Shown: piece after piece, positions 19,975 through 28,454 of the stretch
How positions within the stretch are numbered: position 1 is the stretch's first letter
Layout: every line of letters begins with the position of its first letter
Origin: Sphingopyxis witflariensis
GTDB taxonomy: Bacteria; Pseudomonadota; Alphaproteobacteria; Sphingomonadales; Sphingomonadaceae
Direction: 5' to 3'
NCBI RefSeq assembly: GCF_002205635.1
Contig: NZ_NISJ01000002.1
Coordinates: forward strand, 186,001-250,000
DNA: 64,000 nt
The notes under the pieces: model-generated
Databases searched by the model: none
Told to the model about the DNA's origin: nothing
The model's input: the letters and a program-made list of their open reading frames with translations, nothing else
Translations under genes and position numbers: made by a program

Positions 19975-21141
19975 TTATTCGGTGTGGGCGCGAATCCAGA
20001 GCGGGCGCAACGGCGCACGGGTGGCGGCGTCGCGCCACAGGCGCGCGGCGAGCCAATCCATCGTATCGGCCTGACCGAGATGCGATGCGCCGGGCACAGC
20101 CGGTTGCCACAGCGGCGCGAAGATGAGATCAGCGTCGCCGACCAGCCACGCCTCACCCTGCCCGATCAGGCAATGGGCAACGCGGCGACCGGCGAAGGCG
20201 CGGCACGATGCGGGCAGCCGGTCGAAACGCCCGGCGCTGAACAGGCGCAGCCGCGCGCGTTCAACGTCAACCGACAGTGCCTGCGCTTCACCAACCGGCG
20301 CGGCGCCAAGGGTGACGCCCCAATGATCGAGCAGCGGGGTAAGCAGGCTGGTCACCGGCGGATTGCGCGGATCGCCGAGCGGATGCGTCGCAGGCCAGCC
20401 CGACAGCGCATCGGCCAGGATCACCGCGCGGCCGCCACCGCGAACAAAGGCGTCGATTGCCACCAACTCGCGCGGCGCGAGGGCGCGCGGATGGGCGAGT
20501 AGCAAAGTGCCGCCGGGCGGCGGAACATGATCGACAAGACTATCTACGAGCGACACCGGTCCCGCCGCCTGAAGCCGGACGAGCGCGGGGTCGTCGCCCG
20601 GCCCGTCGGCAATCATCGCCGCGATATCGCCGCCACCGCCAGCCCAGCGCAGCGGCAGACTGGTGAGCATGGTGACCGCGGGTGCGTCCCCGGCGACGGG
20701 CGCGGAACGATAAAAGGCGGAGAGCAGCGCATGCCCGCCAGCAAACCAGCCAGTGACGAGCAAGGCGGCGATGACGAGGCGCAAGCCCCTGCCCCACGTC
20801 CGGCGCTGGACGAGCGCATCGCTGATCCAGCCGACCAGTGCGGCGGCAGCAAGCGCCAAGAGCAGTTGCGCCAAGGCGAGCGAGCCGGCGAGTCTGAAAG
20901 CGAGCAGCGCCTGCCCCGCCGCGAGGATGATCACCGTAAACAGGACTGTCCGCCGCCGACCCGCCGCCGGTTCATCACGCTGCCACCAGCCGAGCAACAG
21001 CATCGGGAGAATCAGTAGCGGCACCGCGAGCGCCGGGTCGATCCGGCCAAGCAACGCCTGCCCGCCCGCCGTCCACGCCAGCAACAAGGCCAGCGCCGCG
21101 ACGACCAAGCCGTGCAGCAGCGGCCGCCGCGCTGCCGCCAT
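19975..21141 (-). CDS. Membrane protein with GldG/DUF4350-like soluble domain
   Basis: A 388-residue protein with four or five hydrophobic helices in the first 150 residues and then a soluble half. The segment GGTLLLAHPRALAPRELVAI followed by DAFVRGGGRAVILADALSG resembles the GldG/ABC-auxiliary and DUF4350 type of domain, which has a Rossmann-like fold. The start ATG overlaps the stop of the gene upstream (TGATG). It ends 118 bases from the mraZ promoter region and is on the same strand, so its transcript could read toward mraZ. Function is unknown; an accessory part of an ABC exporter is one possibility, but no ATPase gene is nearby. Confidence 0.7.
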   Translation of the reverse strand: MAAARRPLLHGLVVAALALLLAWTAGGQALLGRIDPALAVPLLILPMLLLGWWQRDEPAAGRRRTVLFTVIILAAGQALLAFRLAGSLALAQLLLALAAAALVGWISDALVQRRTWGRGLRLVIAALLVTGWFAGGHALLSAFYRSAPVAGDAPAVTMLTSLPLRWAGGGGDIAAMIADGPGDDPALVRLQAAGPVSLVDSLVDHVPPPGGTLLLAHPRALAPRELVAIDAFVRGGGRAVILADALSGWPATHPLGDPRNPPVTSLLTPLLDHWGVTLGAAPVGEAQALSVDVERARLRLFSAGRFDRLPASCRAFAGRRVAHCLIGQGEAWLVGDADLIFAPLWQPAVPGASHLGQADTMDWLAARLWRDAATRAPLRPLWIRAHTE

Positions 21142-21518
21142 CACCGGTTCGACTGGCGCGCGCGTTCGAGGGTCGGGTCGGGCTCGAGATCGGGAACGGT
21201 GGAGGTGGTTGACGGCGGCGCTTGCGGCACCTTCACCGATGTCACCGCATTTTCATCCTTGGATACCGGCTGGACGCCTAGTTCTTCCAGCGGCGTACCG
21301 CTGCTTTTCTGCTCGGCGCCCGGTATCTTGACCTCTCCCGCCGCCGCCACATCGCCGGCCACGCGTTCGCGCGCACGGTCGCCGATCAGCCCTGCCATGC
21401 CAACGAGCAGCAAGACGGTCAACACCCCGGCGATGCCAATCTGAAGCCGCCGCATCGTGTCGTTTATGGGCGCAGGCGGTGCCACAACGGGCTGAACATC
21501 CGCCTTTCCGTTCGTCAT
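21141..21518 (-). CDS. Small single-pass membrane protein, unknown function
   Basis: A 125-residue product from the ATG at 21518, which overlaps the cysK stop as ATGA. One transmembrane helix (LQIGIAGVLTVLLLVGMAGLI) lies at about 25-45, after a short Pro-rich cytoplasmic tail. The remainder is a hydrophilic, Pro/Val-rich periplasmic region with no recognisable domain. It is translationally coupled to cysK upstream and to the GldG-like membrane protein downstream, so the two membrane proteins may work together. Confidence 0.7.
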   Translation of the reverse strand: MTNGKADVQPVVAPPAPINDTMRRLQIGIAGVLTVLLLVGMAGLIGDRARERVAGDVAAAGEVKIPGAEQKSSGTPLEELGVQPVSKDENAVTSVKVPQAPPSTTSTVPDLEPDPTLERARQSNR

Positions 21519-22498
21519 GCCGCCGTCTCCGCCAGACCTTTGCTCGCCAACCATTCAGGGTTGAAGAGCGTCGAGAGATAGCGAAAGCCGCTGTCGCACA
21601 GGATGGTTGCAATACGCTTGCCCGGCCCCAATTGCCGCGCCAGCGCCATCGCGCCGGCGACATTGATCCCCGACGACAGGCCCAGGCACAGGCCCTCCTC
21701 ACCCAGCAGGCTGCGCACGACCGCCAGCCCCTCGGCATCCGAAATGCGGAACTGGGTGTCGATCGGCGCGCCTTCGAGGTTGGCAGTGATGCGGTTCTGG
21801 CCGATTCCTTCGGCGACGCTCGATCCTTCGGGTTTGAGTTCGCCGCACTGGTAATAATTATAGAGTCCCGCGCCGTGCGGATCGGTGAGCGCGATGGTGA
21901 TGTCGGCGCTCTTGGCCTTCAACCCGAGTCCGGTTCCGGCGATCGTGCCGCCCGTCCCGGCCGCACAGGTGAAACCGTCGATACGCCCACCCATCTGTTC
22001 CCAGATTTCCTCGGCGGTGCCGTGCACATGCGCCTTGCGGTTGGCGATATTGTCGAACTGGTTCGCCCAGATCGCATTGTCAGTTTCCTCCGCGATGCGG
22101 CGCGAGGTGTGGACGAAATGGCCAGGGTTGGCAAAGGGCGCGGGCGGGACGAGCACCAGTTCGGCACCCAGCGCGCGGATGGTCGCCATTTTCTCGGCGC
22201 TCTGATTGTCGGGCATCACGATGATCGTCTTATAGCCCAGCGCGTTGGCGACGAGCGCAAGGCCGATGCCGGTGTTGCCCGCCGTGCCCTCGACGATCGT
22301 ACCGCCGGGTTTCAGGCTGCCGTTCGCCTCGGCATCGCGGACGATATACAGCGCGGCGCGATCCTTCACCGATCCGCCGGGGTTGGCATATTCGCACTTG
22401 CCCCAGATTTCACATCCGGTGGCTTCGCTCGGGCCGCGCAGCAGCACCAGCGGCGTGTTACCAATCAGCTCGAGGCTGTTTTCAGCAATAGTCGTCAT
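21515..22498 (-). CDS. cysK: Cysteine synthase A (O-acetylserine sulfhydrylase)
   Basis: PLP enzyme making L-cysteine from O-acetylserine and sulfide in the cytoplasm. The product is 327 residues. The PLP lysine is K45 in NPGGSVKDRAA. The substrate loop reads EGTAGNTGIGLA, an alphaproteobacterial variant with Ala in place of the Ser of TSGNTG, and a later phosphate-binding segment is AAGTGGTIAGTG. It heads a three-gene unit with two membrane-protein genes. It is divergent from the zinc-receptor gene, sharing a 193-base region. Confidence 0.95.
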   Translation of the reverse strand: MTTIAENSLELIGNTPLVLLRGPSEATGCEIWGKCEYANPGGSVKDRAALYIVRDAEANGSLKPGGTIVEGTAGNTGIGLALVANALGYKTIIVMPDNQSAEKMATIRALGAELVLVPPAPFANPGHFVHTSRRIAEETDNAIWANQFDNIANRKAHVHGTAEEIWEQMGGRIDGFTCAAGTGGTIAGTGLGLKAKSADITIALTDPHGAGLYNYYQCGELKPEGSSVAEGIGQNRITANLEGAPIDTQFRISDAEGLAVVRSLLGEEGLCLGLSSGINVAGAMALARQLGPGKRIATILCDSGFRYLSTLFNPEWLASKGLAETAA

Positions 22499-22631
22499 CC
22501 CCCTGATCTAAGGCCGCGCATGACACGCTGCAAGACAGCTTCGCTTGGCGCGGCAATGTTCGGCCTTTGTCGACCAACGGCACCCGACGCCCGACCAACG
22601 CCTTCTAAGCGGACTTTCGGGGGTTGTCATT

Positions 22632-22649
22632 GTAACAGTATATCATTAC
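22632..22649. promoter_or_regulatory. Candidate Zur operator
   Basis: An 18-base imperfect dyad with GTAA and TTAC arms around a central TATA; read on the minus strand it is GTAATGATATACTGTTAC. It is AT-rich in an otherwise GC-rich region and ends 42 bases before the start of the ZnuD-like receptor gene. It resembles Fur-family (Zur) boxes of Proteobacteria. Assignment to Zur rather than Fur rests on the histidine-rich loop of the downstream receptor and is inference. Confidence 0.45.
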
Positions 22650-22691
22650 TGACCCCGCAACATCTTTACCAACTGACAGGATTTTCCGCCG

Positions 22692-24812
22692 ATGCGACTG
22701 CTCTCCTCCGCCGGTTTCACGCTTGCCATCATTCTCTCCTCCCCTGCTTTCGCGCAGAATCGCGCCGCCACGGGCAGCGACGATGACGTCCACACCGGCG
22801 AACCGATCGTCGTCACCGCTCCCTATATCCGCAGCCTCGACATCCTGGGCAATGTGTCGGTGCTGGAGGGCGACGAGCTGGCGCGCGACATTCGCGGGCA
22901 GATCGGCGACACGCTGACCCGTCAGCCCGGCGTCTCGGCAACCAGCTTTGCCCCCGGCGCGTCGCGCCCGGTGCTGCGCGGCTTTTCGGGTGAGCGCGTC
23001 CGCGTCCTGACCGACGGTATCGGGTCGATCGACGTATCGAACACCTCGGCCGATCACGCGGTGACGATCGATCCGCTGACCGTCGAACGTATCGAAATCC
23101 TGCGCGGCCCCGCGGTGCTGCTGTTCGGCAGCCAGGCAATTGGCGGCGCGGTCAATCTGTTCGACCGCCGGATTCCGCGCAAAGTTCCCGCCGACCATGT
23201 CCATATCGACGCGATCGGCGGCTATACGACCGCCGCCAACGACCGCAATGTCGGCGCCTCGGTCGACGTCGCGCTGAGCCCGCAGATCGTCGCGCATGTC
23301 GACGGCAGCTGGCGCAAGAGCGGCGACGTCCGCGCGGGGGGCTATGTCTTTGCTCCCGAAATCCGCAGCGACCTGCTCCACCTCGCCGAACATGCGGTCG
23401 AGGACGGTCATCAGGACGAAGCCGACGAACTCACCGCCCAGGCCAATTCACGCGGCAAGGTCGCCAACACCGCCAGCGAGACCTGGACCGCCGGCGGCGG
23501 CCTGTCGCTGATCAACGACGGTGGCCAGCTGGGCATTTCGATCGGCTATTTCGACAGCAAATATGGCGTCCCGAGCCGCCCCAACACGTCGCACGACCAT
23601 GGCGGCGAAGAAGGTGAAGAGGGCGGGCATGAGCATGGCGAAGGCCCGGTGACGATCGGCCTGAAGCAGTGGCGCGCGGATCTCCGCGGCGAAGTCGAGC
23701 TGGGCGATGGCTTTTTCAGCAAGCTGCGCCTGCGCGGCGGCTTTGCCGATTATGAGCATACCGAGTTTGAGGGCGACGAGGTCGGCACCGTCTTTACCAA
23801 TCAGGGCGTCGAAGGGCGACTGGAGCTGGCGCAGAACGACCGCGGCGGCTGGCGCGGCGCGAGCGGGGTGCAATATAGCCACCGCGATTTCAACGCGGTC
23901 GGCGCCGAAGCCTTTGTCCCGCGCAACCTGACCGACCAGTTCGCGCTGTTCACGCTTCAGGAATGGACGCTGGGGTCGCTCGGGCTTGAAGCCGCGGCAC
24001 GCTTTGAGACCACCGACGTTCGCGCGCCGGCGCTGGGCATCACCCGCAAGTTCGACACGGTCTCGGGCGCGCTTGGTGCCAATTACGAAATTGCCGATGG
24101 CATGAAATTCGGCGTGTCACTGGCCCGTGCGGTGCGCGCGCCGTCAGCCGAAGAGCTGTTCTCGAACGGCCCGCATATCGCGACGCAATCGTTCGAACTC
24201 GGCAATCCCGACCTCAAGCGCGAAGCCAGCTGGGGCGGCGAAGCCTCATTCAAATATGCGAGCGACGCGATCAATTTCAGCCTGACCGGCTATGCCAACT
24301 GGTTCGACAATTTCATCTATTCCGAGGCGACCGGCGCCGAAGAGGATGAACTGCCGGTCTTCCAATATTTTCAGCGCGACGCGCGCGTCTATGGCTTTGA
24401 GGCCGAGGCGAGCGCGCGACTGGCGCAGATCAGCGGCTTCAACATCGTCGGCGACGTCACCGCCGACATGACGCGCGCCAAGATCAAGGGCGGCGACCAT
24501 GTCCCGCGCATCCCGCCGATGCGGATATTGGGCGGGATCGAAGCGCAGGGCGAACGGATCGACGCACGCGCCGAGGTCGAGTGGACCGACAACCAGAACC
24601 GCAACGCGGCGTTCGAGACGCCGACCAAGGGCTTTACGCTCGTCAATGCCTCGATCAGCTGGCGGCCGCTGCCCGATACTAAGAATCTGACGCTGAGCCT
24701 CGCCGCGAACAATATCTTCGACGTCGATGCGCGGCGCCACGCCAGCTTTACGAAGGATTATGTGCCGCTGGCGGGCCGCGACATTCGCGTCACCGCTCGG
24801 GCGAGCTTCTAA
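22692..24812 (+). CDS. ZnuD-like TonB-dependent receptor, probable zinc uptake
   Basis: Outer-membrane receptor of 706 residues. The signal peptide ends AFAQ near residue 22 and the TonB box is IVVTAPY at 39-45. The plug domain contains RGFSGERVRVLTDGIGS and VERIEILRGPAVLLFGSQAI, and the barrel ends in FTARASF-type aromatic C-terminus (DIRVTARASF). Two loops suggest zinc: the histidine cluster at 301-315 (H301, H303, H313, H315 among acidic and Gly residues) and HLAEHAVEDGHQDEADE near 230-245. Such loops mark ZnuD of Neisseria and Acinetobacter. Its stop overlaps the convergent gene tail by 23 bases. Metal choice is inference; the receptor class is certain. Confidence 0.88.
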   Translation: MRLLSSAGFTLAIILSSPAFAQNRAATGSDDDVHTGEPIVVTAPYIRSLDILGNVSVLEGDELARDIRGQIGDTLTRQPGVSATSFAPGASRPVLRGFSGERVRVLTDGIGSIDVSNTSADHAVTIDPLTVERIEILRGPAVLLFGSQAIGGAVNLFDRRIPRKVPADHVHIDAIGGYTTAANDRNVGASVDVALSPQIVAHVDGSWRKSGDVRAGGYVFAPEIRSDLLHLAEHAVEDGHQDEADELTAQANSRGKVANTASETWTAGGGLSLINDGGQLGISIGYFDSKYGVPSRPNTSHDHGGEEGEEGGHEHGEGPVTIGLKQWRADLRGEVELGDGFFSKLRLRGGFADYEHTEFEGDEVGTVFTNQGVEGRLELAQNDRGGWRGASGVQYSHRDFNAVGAEAFVPRNLTDQFALFTLQEWTLGSLGLEAAARFETTDVRAPALGITRKFDTVSGALGANYEIADGMKFGVSLARAVRAPSAEELFSNGPHIATQSFELGNPDLKREASWGGEASFKYASDAINFSLTGYANWFDNFIYSEATGAEEDELPVFQYFQRDARVYGFEAEASARLAQISGFNIVGDVTADMTRAKIKGGDHVPRIPPMRILGGIEAQGERIDARAEVEWTDNQNRNAAFETPTKGFTLVNASISWRPLPDTKNLTLSLAANNIFDVDARRHASFTKDYVPLAGRDIRVTARASF

Positions 24813-25629
24813 CCTCCACTGGCGGAGCGGATTCCGGTGAAGGCGCCGGAGCCGCTTCGGCCGGTGGCGCCGTGGCGATGGGTGCTTCGGGCGTCGGTTC
24901 CGGTACGGGAGTCGGGATCGGTTCAGCCGACGCAGGAGCCGATACCACCGGTTCGAACGTCGGTGCTGGAGCAGAAACCGCCACTGCTGGTGGCGGCGCA
25001 GCGACGGCCGGTTCGAGCCCGGCGGCAGGTGCGACTGAGGCCGGCTTCGCTCGTTCCGGCTCCGCAAGCAGCGATAGCGGCATCACCGTCCATGCGGACA
25101 AGGCCTGCCGCTGGCGCCAATAGATTGACGACACCGCCGCATAGGTGCCGACGCTTTCCCACGCGGGCGAGCTGAGGCTTTCGGTATCAACCCCGCCTTC
25201 CATGAAGGCCTGGACCAATATCTTGACCTGATCCTCGCTCATCTCGCCGGACAGGCGTGGGTTGCTGCGGCCCGGCCCGAAATCGAGCGCGGTATCGATA
25301 GCCGTTGCCGACAGGCCGTAGCTCGCCAACCGGCTGGTCAGCCAGTCGCGCAATATGCGGCTGACCCCATAGTCGAGATACGCCTTCTTCTGCGCGGCAT
25401 CGAGTACGAAGCCTGAGGTACAGCTATCGGCGATTGTCGAAAACTGGCCCAGCAGTCGCTCAAAGCCCAGATTCTCGCCGTCGCCGATCAGCGCTTCGGC
25501 CAGCAGATTCTTGAACGGCGGCTCAGCCTTGTCGACCGCGCAATCGAGCTTGTCCCCCAATTGCGCCGATGCCGCGACCGGCATCGCTGCCGTCGCCAAC
25601 GCCGCACCGCACACCCAGAATCTGATCAT
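24790..25629 (-). CDS. Secreted protein with Pro/Ala/Glu-rich C-terminus, unknown function
   Basis: From the ATG at 25629 the product is 279 residues. It starts with a clear signal peptide (MIRFWVCGAALATAAMPVAASA). A helical domain of about 170 residues with three cysteines follows (LDCAVDKAEPPFKNLLAEAL, IADSCTSGF), then a low-complexity tail of Pro, Ala, Val and Glu. No known domain is recognised. It is downstream of fabG on the same strand (38-base gap) and its 3' end overlaps the zinc-receptor gene by 23 bases on the opposite strand. Upstream in-frame codons are rejected because the signal peptide begins at MIRF. Confidence 0.7.
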   Translation of the reverse strand: MIRFWVCGAALATAAMPVAASAQLGDKLDCAVDKAEPPFKNLLAEALIGDGENLGFERLLGQFSTIADSCTSGFVLDAAQKKAYLDYGVSRILRDWLTSRLASYGLSATAIDTALDFGPGRSNPRLSGEMSEDQVKILVQAFMEGGVDTESLSSPAWESVGTYAAVSSIYWRQRQALSAWTVMPLSLLAEPERAKPASVAPAAGLEPAVAAPPPAVAVSAPAPTFEPVVSAPASAEPIPTPVPEPTPEAPIATAPPAEAAPAPSPESAPPVEVRSSPER

Positions 25630-25667
25630 GCGCTTCCTCCCCCACCGGGGCCTTCGCCCCATCTGGC

Positions 25668-26408
25668 TCAGGACAGCATGGCCATCCCGCCGTTCACATG
25701 CAATGTCTGGCCGGTGACATAGCCGGCTTCCTTCGAAGCAAGATAGACGACTGCGGCAGCGATGTCGCTCCCCTCGCCCATCCGGCCCGCCGGGATGCGC
25801 TGGTTGAGCGCTTCCTTCTGCGCGTCGGGCAGGTCGTCAGTCATTGCGGTGGCGATGAAGCCGGGTGCAACGCAGTTGGCGGTGACGCCGCGGCTTGCCA
25901 GTTCCTGCGCCAGCGCCTTGGTCATGCCGGTGACGCCCGCCTTCGACGCCGCATAATTGGCCTGCCCGGGATTTCCGGTGGCGCCGACGACGCTGGTGAT
26001 CGAGATGATGCGGCCAAAGCGCGCCTTCATCATCGGCTTGGCGGCAGCGCGCGCGAGGCGGAAATTGGCTTCCAGATTGATGCGGATGACGTCCATCCAC
26101 TCGTCATCCTTCATCCGCATGATCAGATTGTCGCGGGTGACCCCGGCGTTGTTGACGAGGATATCGAGCTTGCCGAGCGCCTCGACCGCCGACGGCACGA
26201 GCGCATCGACCGCGGCGCCATCGCCAAGGTTGCACGGCAGTGCGACATGATCGCCGCCGAGGCTATCGCGAAAGGCATTCAGCTTGTTGGCGTTGGAACC
26301 CGAAACCGCAAGCCGCGCGCCCTGCGCGGCGAGCGCCTGCGCGATGGCCGAGCCGATGCCGCCCGAAGCGCCGGTAACGAGGGCAGTCATGCCGGTGAGA
26401 TCGAACAT
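25668..26408 (-). CDS. fabG: 3-oxoacyl-ACP reductase FabG
   Basis: NADPH-dependent short-chain dehydrogenase of fatty-acid elongation, cytoplasmic. The product is 246 residues. The cofactor loop TGASGGIG is at 12-19, NNAG at 86-89, and the catalytic triad is S139, Y152 and K156 (YAASK). The C-terminal VTGQTLHVNGGMAM is typical of FabG. It follows fabD by 24 bases, the usual fab gene neighbourhood, although acpP and fabF are not in the window. Confidence 0.96.
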   Translation of the reverse strand: MFDLTGMTALVTGASGGIGSAIAQALAAQGARLAVSGSNANKLNAFRDSLGGDHVALPCNLGDGAAVDALVPSAVEALGKLDILVNNAGVTRDNLIMRMKDDEWMDVIRINLEANFRLARAAAKPMMKARFGRIISITSVVGATGNPGQANYAASKAGVTGMTKALAQELASRGVTANCVAPGFIATAMTDDLPDAQKEALNQRIPAGRMGEGSDIAAAVVYLASKEAGYVTGQTLHVNGGMAMLS

Positions 26409-26432
26409 ATTTAGTCTCCTGAAATTTTCAGC

Positions 26433-27371
26433 TTACAGCGCTTTGAGCAGCGCCTCGATATCGTCCATCGAAATGACGCTGGTCGTCTCGACTTCGCCCG
26501 ACGCGCTGCGCTTGACCATCGGGGACAGAACCTTGCCGCCGAATTCGACGAAGTGGGTCACGCCGATATCTTCCATCGCGCCGACGCTCTCGCGCCAGCG
26601 GACGCGGCCGGTGATTTGCTGGACGAGCAGGTCGCGGATCGCAGCGGCGTCGCTCACCGGGCTTGCGGTGACATTGGCGACGACGGGGATCAGCGGCGCG
26701 GCGGGCGAGTTGGCGCCGAGCGCTTCGGCCATCGCGTCGGCGGCGGGCTGCATCAGGGCGCAATGGAAGGGCGCCGACACCGGCAGCAACACGCCACGCT
26801 TGATGCCATAATCCTTGACCAGCGCGACCGCGCGCTCGACCGCGCCCTTGTGGCCCGAGATCACGACCTGCGACGGGTCATTGTCGTTGGCGACCGTGCA
26901 CACTTCGCCCTCGGCCGCGGCATCGGCAAGCTTTTGCGCGGTTTCGATATCGGCGCCGAGCAGCGCGGCCATCGCGCCGATGCCGACCGGCACCGCCGCC
27001 TGCATCGCCTGCCCGCGCGTCTTGAGCAGACGTGCGGTGGTCGCGAGGTCGAAGGCACCTGCGGCGCAGAGCGCGCTATATTCGCCAAGGCTGTGACCCG
27101 CGACATAATCGGCCTTGGCCGACAGCGTCACGCCGCCTTCCTTTTCGAGCACACGCAACGTCGCGATGGCGTTGGCCATGATCGCGGGCTGGGCATTTTC
27201 GGTGAGGGTCAGCTCTTCGACCGGCCCTTCGCTCATCAGCTGGAAGAGTTTCTGGCCGAGCGCGTCGTCGACCTCCTGAAACACTTCGCGCGCGACCGGC
27301 GATGCGTCGGCGAGCGCCTTGCCCATGCCGACTGCCTGACTGCCCTGACCCGGAAAAATAAATGCGCGCAT
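26433..27371 (-). CDS. fabD: Malonyl-CoA:ACP transacylase FabD
   Basis: Loads malonate onto acyl carrier protein for fatty-acid synthesis. The product is 312 residues. It has the N-terminal FPGQGSQAVGMGK motif, the nucleophile S94 in AGHSLGEYSA, the active-site histidine in VSAPFHCALM, and the C-terminal stretch FVEFGGKVLSPMVKR. It is upstream of fabG with a 24-base gap, so the two are almost certainly one transcript. Confidence 0.97.
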   Translation of the reverse strand: MRAFIFPGQGSQAVGMGKALADASPVAREVFQEVDDALGQKLFQLMSEGPVEELTLTENAQPAIMANAIATLRVLEKEGGVTLSAKADYVAGHSLGEYSALCAAGAFDLATTARLLKTRGQAMQAAVPVGIGAMAALLGADIETAQKLADAAAEGEVCTVANDNDPSQVVISGHKGAVERAVALVKDYGIKRGVLLPVSAPFHCALMQPAADAMAEALGANSPAAPLIPVVANVTASPVSDAAAIRDLLVQQITGRVRWRESVGAMEDIGVTHFVEFGGKVLSPMVKRSASGEVETTSVISMDDIEALLKAL

Positions 27372-27415
27372 CTTGCGTCCCCTGTGGAGTGATTTGTTGC
27401 CCCGCGCCTATTGCG

Positions 27416-28243
27416 TCACCCGGCGCGATGCAAGCCGAAGGGGACGACCTTATTGTCCGCATCATGCCCGATGTCGGCGCGACCGAGCCAAGGGATGCCC
27501 CCGCGCGCGCACCAGCCCTGCGCGATTTCCTCAGCCTCGGCGCCGAAAGGCCGGTCGTTTTCAGGCACGTCGCTGACCCGCCCGAGACGCAGGCCGGCGA
27601 GGCCGCGCGGCGCCAGATAGCTTGTGACATGGAAAAGGGCGCGGTCGAAGGCGTAGAGATATTCGCTGACCTCCTCGACCAGCAGCACATGGCCCGATAG
27701 GTCGGGCTCGAGCGGGGTGCCGAGCAGCATCGACAGCGTCATCAGATTGAACGCCGCGTGGCGCGCGCCGTGCTGCAACCCCGGCTCGCACGCCGCCGGA
27801 TCGCGCGCGACCAGCCAGTCGAGCGCACGCAGCACTGCGGCATCGCCGCCCTCGCGGCGAATGTCGGCGACCATCGGGCCATGCGCGACATGGTCGAAGC
27901 CGTCGCGATAGAGCGCGCCGAGCAGATTGCCCTGATCCGAATAGCCGAGGAAGGCCTTGCCACGCGCGACCGGGGTCATCGCCGCGACCGCATCCTCAGC
28001 AATCCGACACGCACCATAGCCGCCGCGCGCGAACCAGATCGCGTCGATGTCGGGACGGTTCGCCATCTCGACGAGCGCCGCAAAACGATGCCCGTCTTCA
28101 CCCGCAAAATGGCCGTGAACAGCAAAGCATTGCGGGTCGAATTCCAACTCGACGCCGGGATAGCCGAGACTGGCGAGAGCCCGCACGGCTTCGGCGTCGT
28201 CGGGGAGAATGGGGGTGGAGGGGGCGACAATTCCGATGCGCAT
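27416..28243 (-). CDS. ldcA: LD-carboxypeptidase (peptidase family S66)
   Basis: Serine carboxypeptidase that trims the terminal D-Ala from murein tetrapeptides in the cytoplasm during cell-wall recycling. The product is 275 residues, slightly short for LdcA. The N-terminal IGIVAPSTPI, the RGGYGACR segment at 73-80, the nucleophile S102 in GYSDQ, the glutamate-bearing LLVEEVSEYLY and the C-terminal GHDADNKVVPFG that carries the catalytic histidine are all S66 features. It is divergent from mpl, the enzyme that re-uses its tripeptide product. MccF-type immunity proteins share the fold but are less likely in this context. Confidence 0.9.
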   Translation of the reverse strand: MRIGIVAPSTPILPDDAEAVRALASLGYPGVELEFDPQCFAVHGHFAGEDGHRFAALVEMANRPDIDAIWFARGGYGACRIAEDAVAAMTPVARGKAFLGYSDQGNLLGALYRDGFDHVAHGPMVADIRREGGDAAVLRALDWLVARDPAACEPGLQHGARHAAFNLMTLSMLLGTPLEPDLSGHVLLVEEVSEYLYAFDRALFHVTSYLAPRGLAGLRLGRVSDVPENDRPFGAEAEEIAQGWCARGGIPWLGRADIGHDADNKVVPFGLHRAG

Positions 28244-28247
28244 CAGC

Positions 28248-28415
28248 TCCTTCTCCCCTTGGGAGAAGGATATGTAGCCTTGCCGGCTCGCCGGCTAGGC
28301 GAAGTTGGATGAGGGGACCTGTCGTTTGATACTCGCGCCACCCCTGATCCCCTCACCCAGCTTCGCCTAGGCGCTTCGCGCCAAGTCTGCGCAACCCTCT
28401 CCCGACGGGAGAGGG
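28248..28415. repeat. Nested palindromic intergenic repeat (MITE-like)
   Basis: Most of the 211-base ldcA-mpl intergenic region is one structured unit. Perfect short hairpins bound it: arms 28248-28257/28261-28270 on the left and 28395-28403/28407-28415 on the right. Between them a larger imperfect inverted repeat pairs 28295-28317 with 28348-28370 (21 of 23 positions). This resembles the small palindromic repeats seen in many intergenic regions of sphingomonads. It has no coding capacity. It must still leave room for two divergent promoters, which I could not identify. Confidence 0.75.
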
Positions 28416-28454
28416 GATATTGCCATTGCTCGCATGAGGCCATAACGCCGGGCC

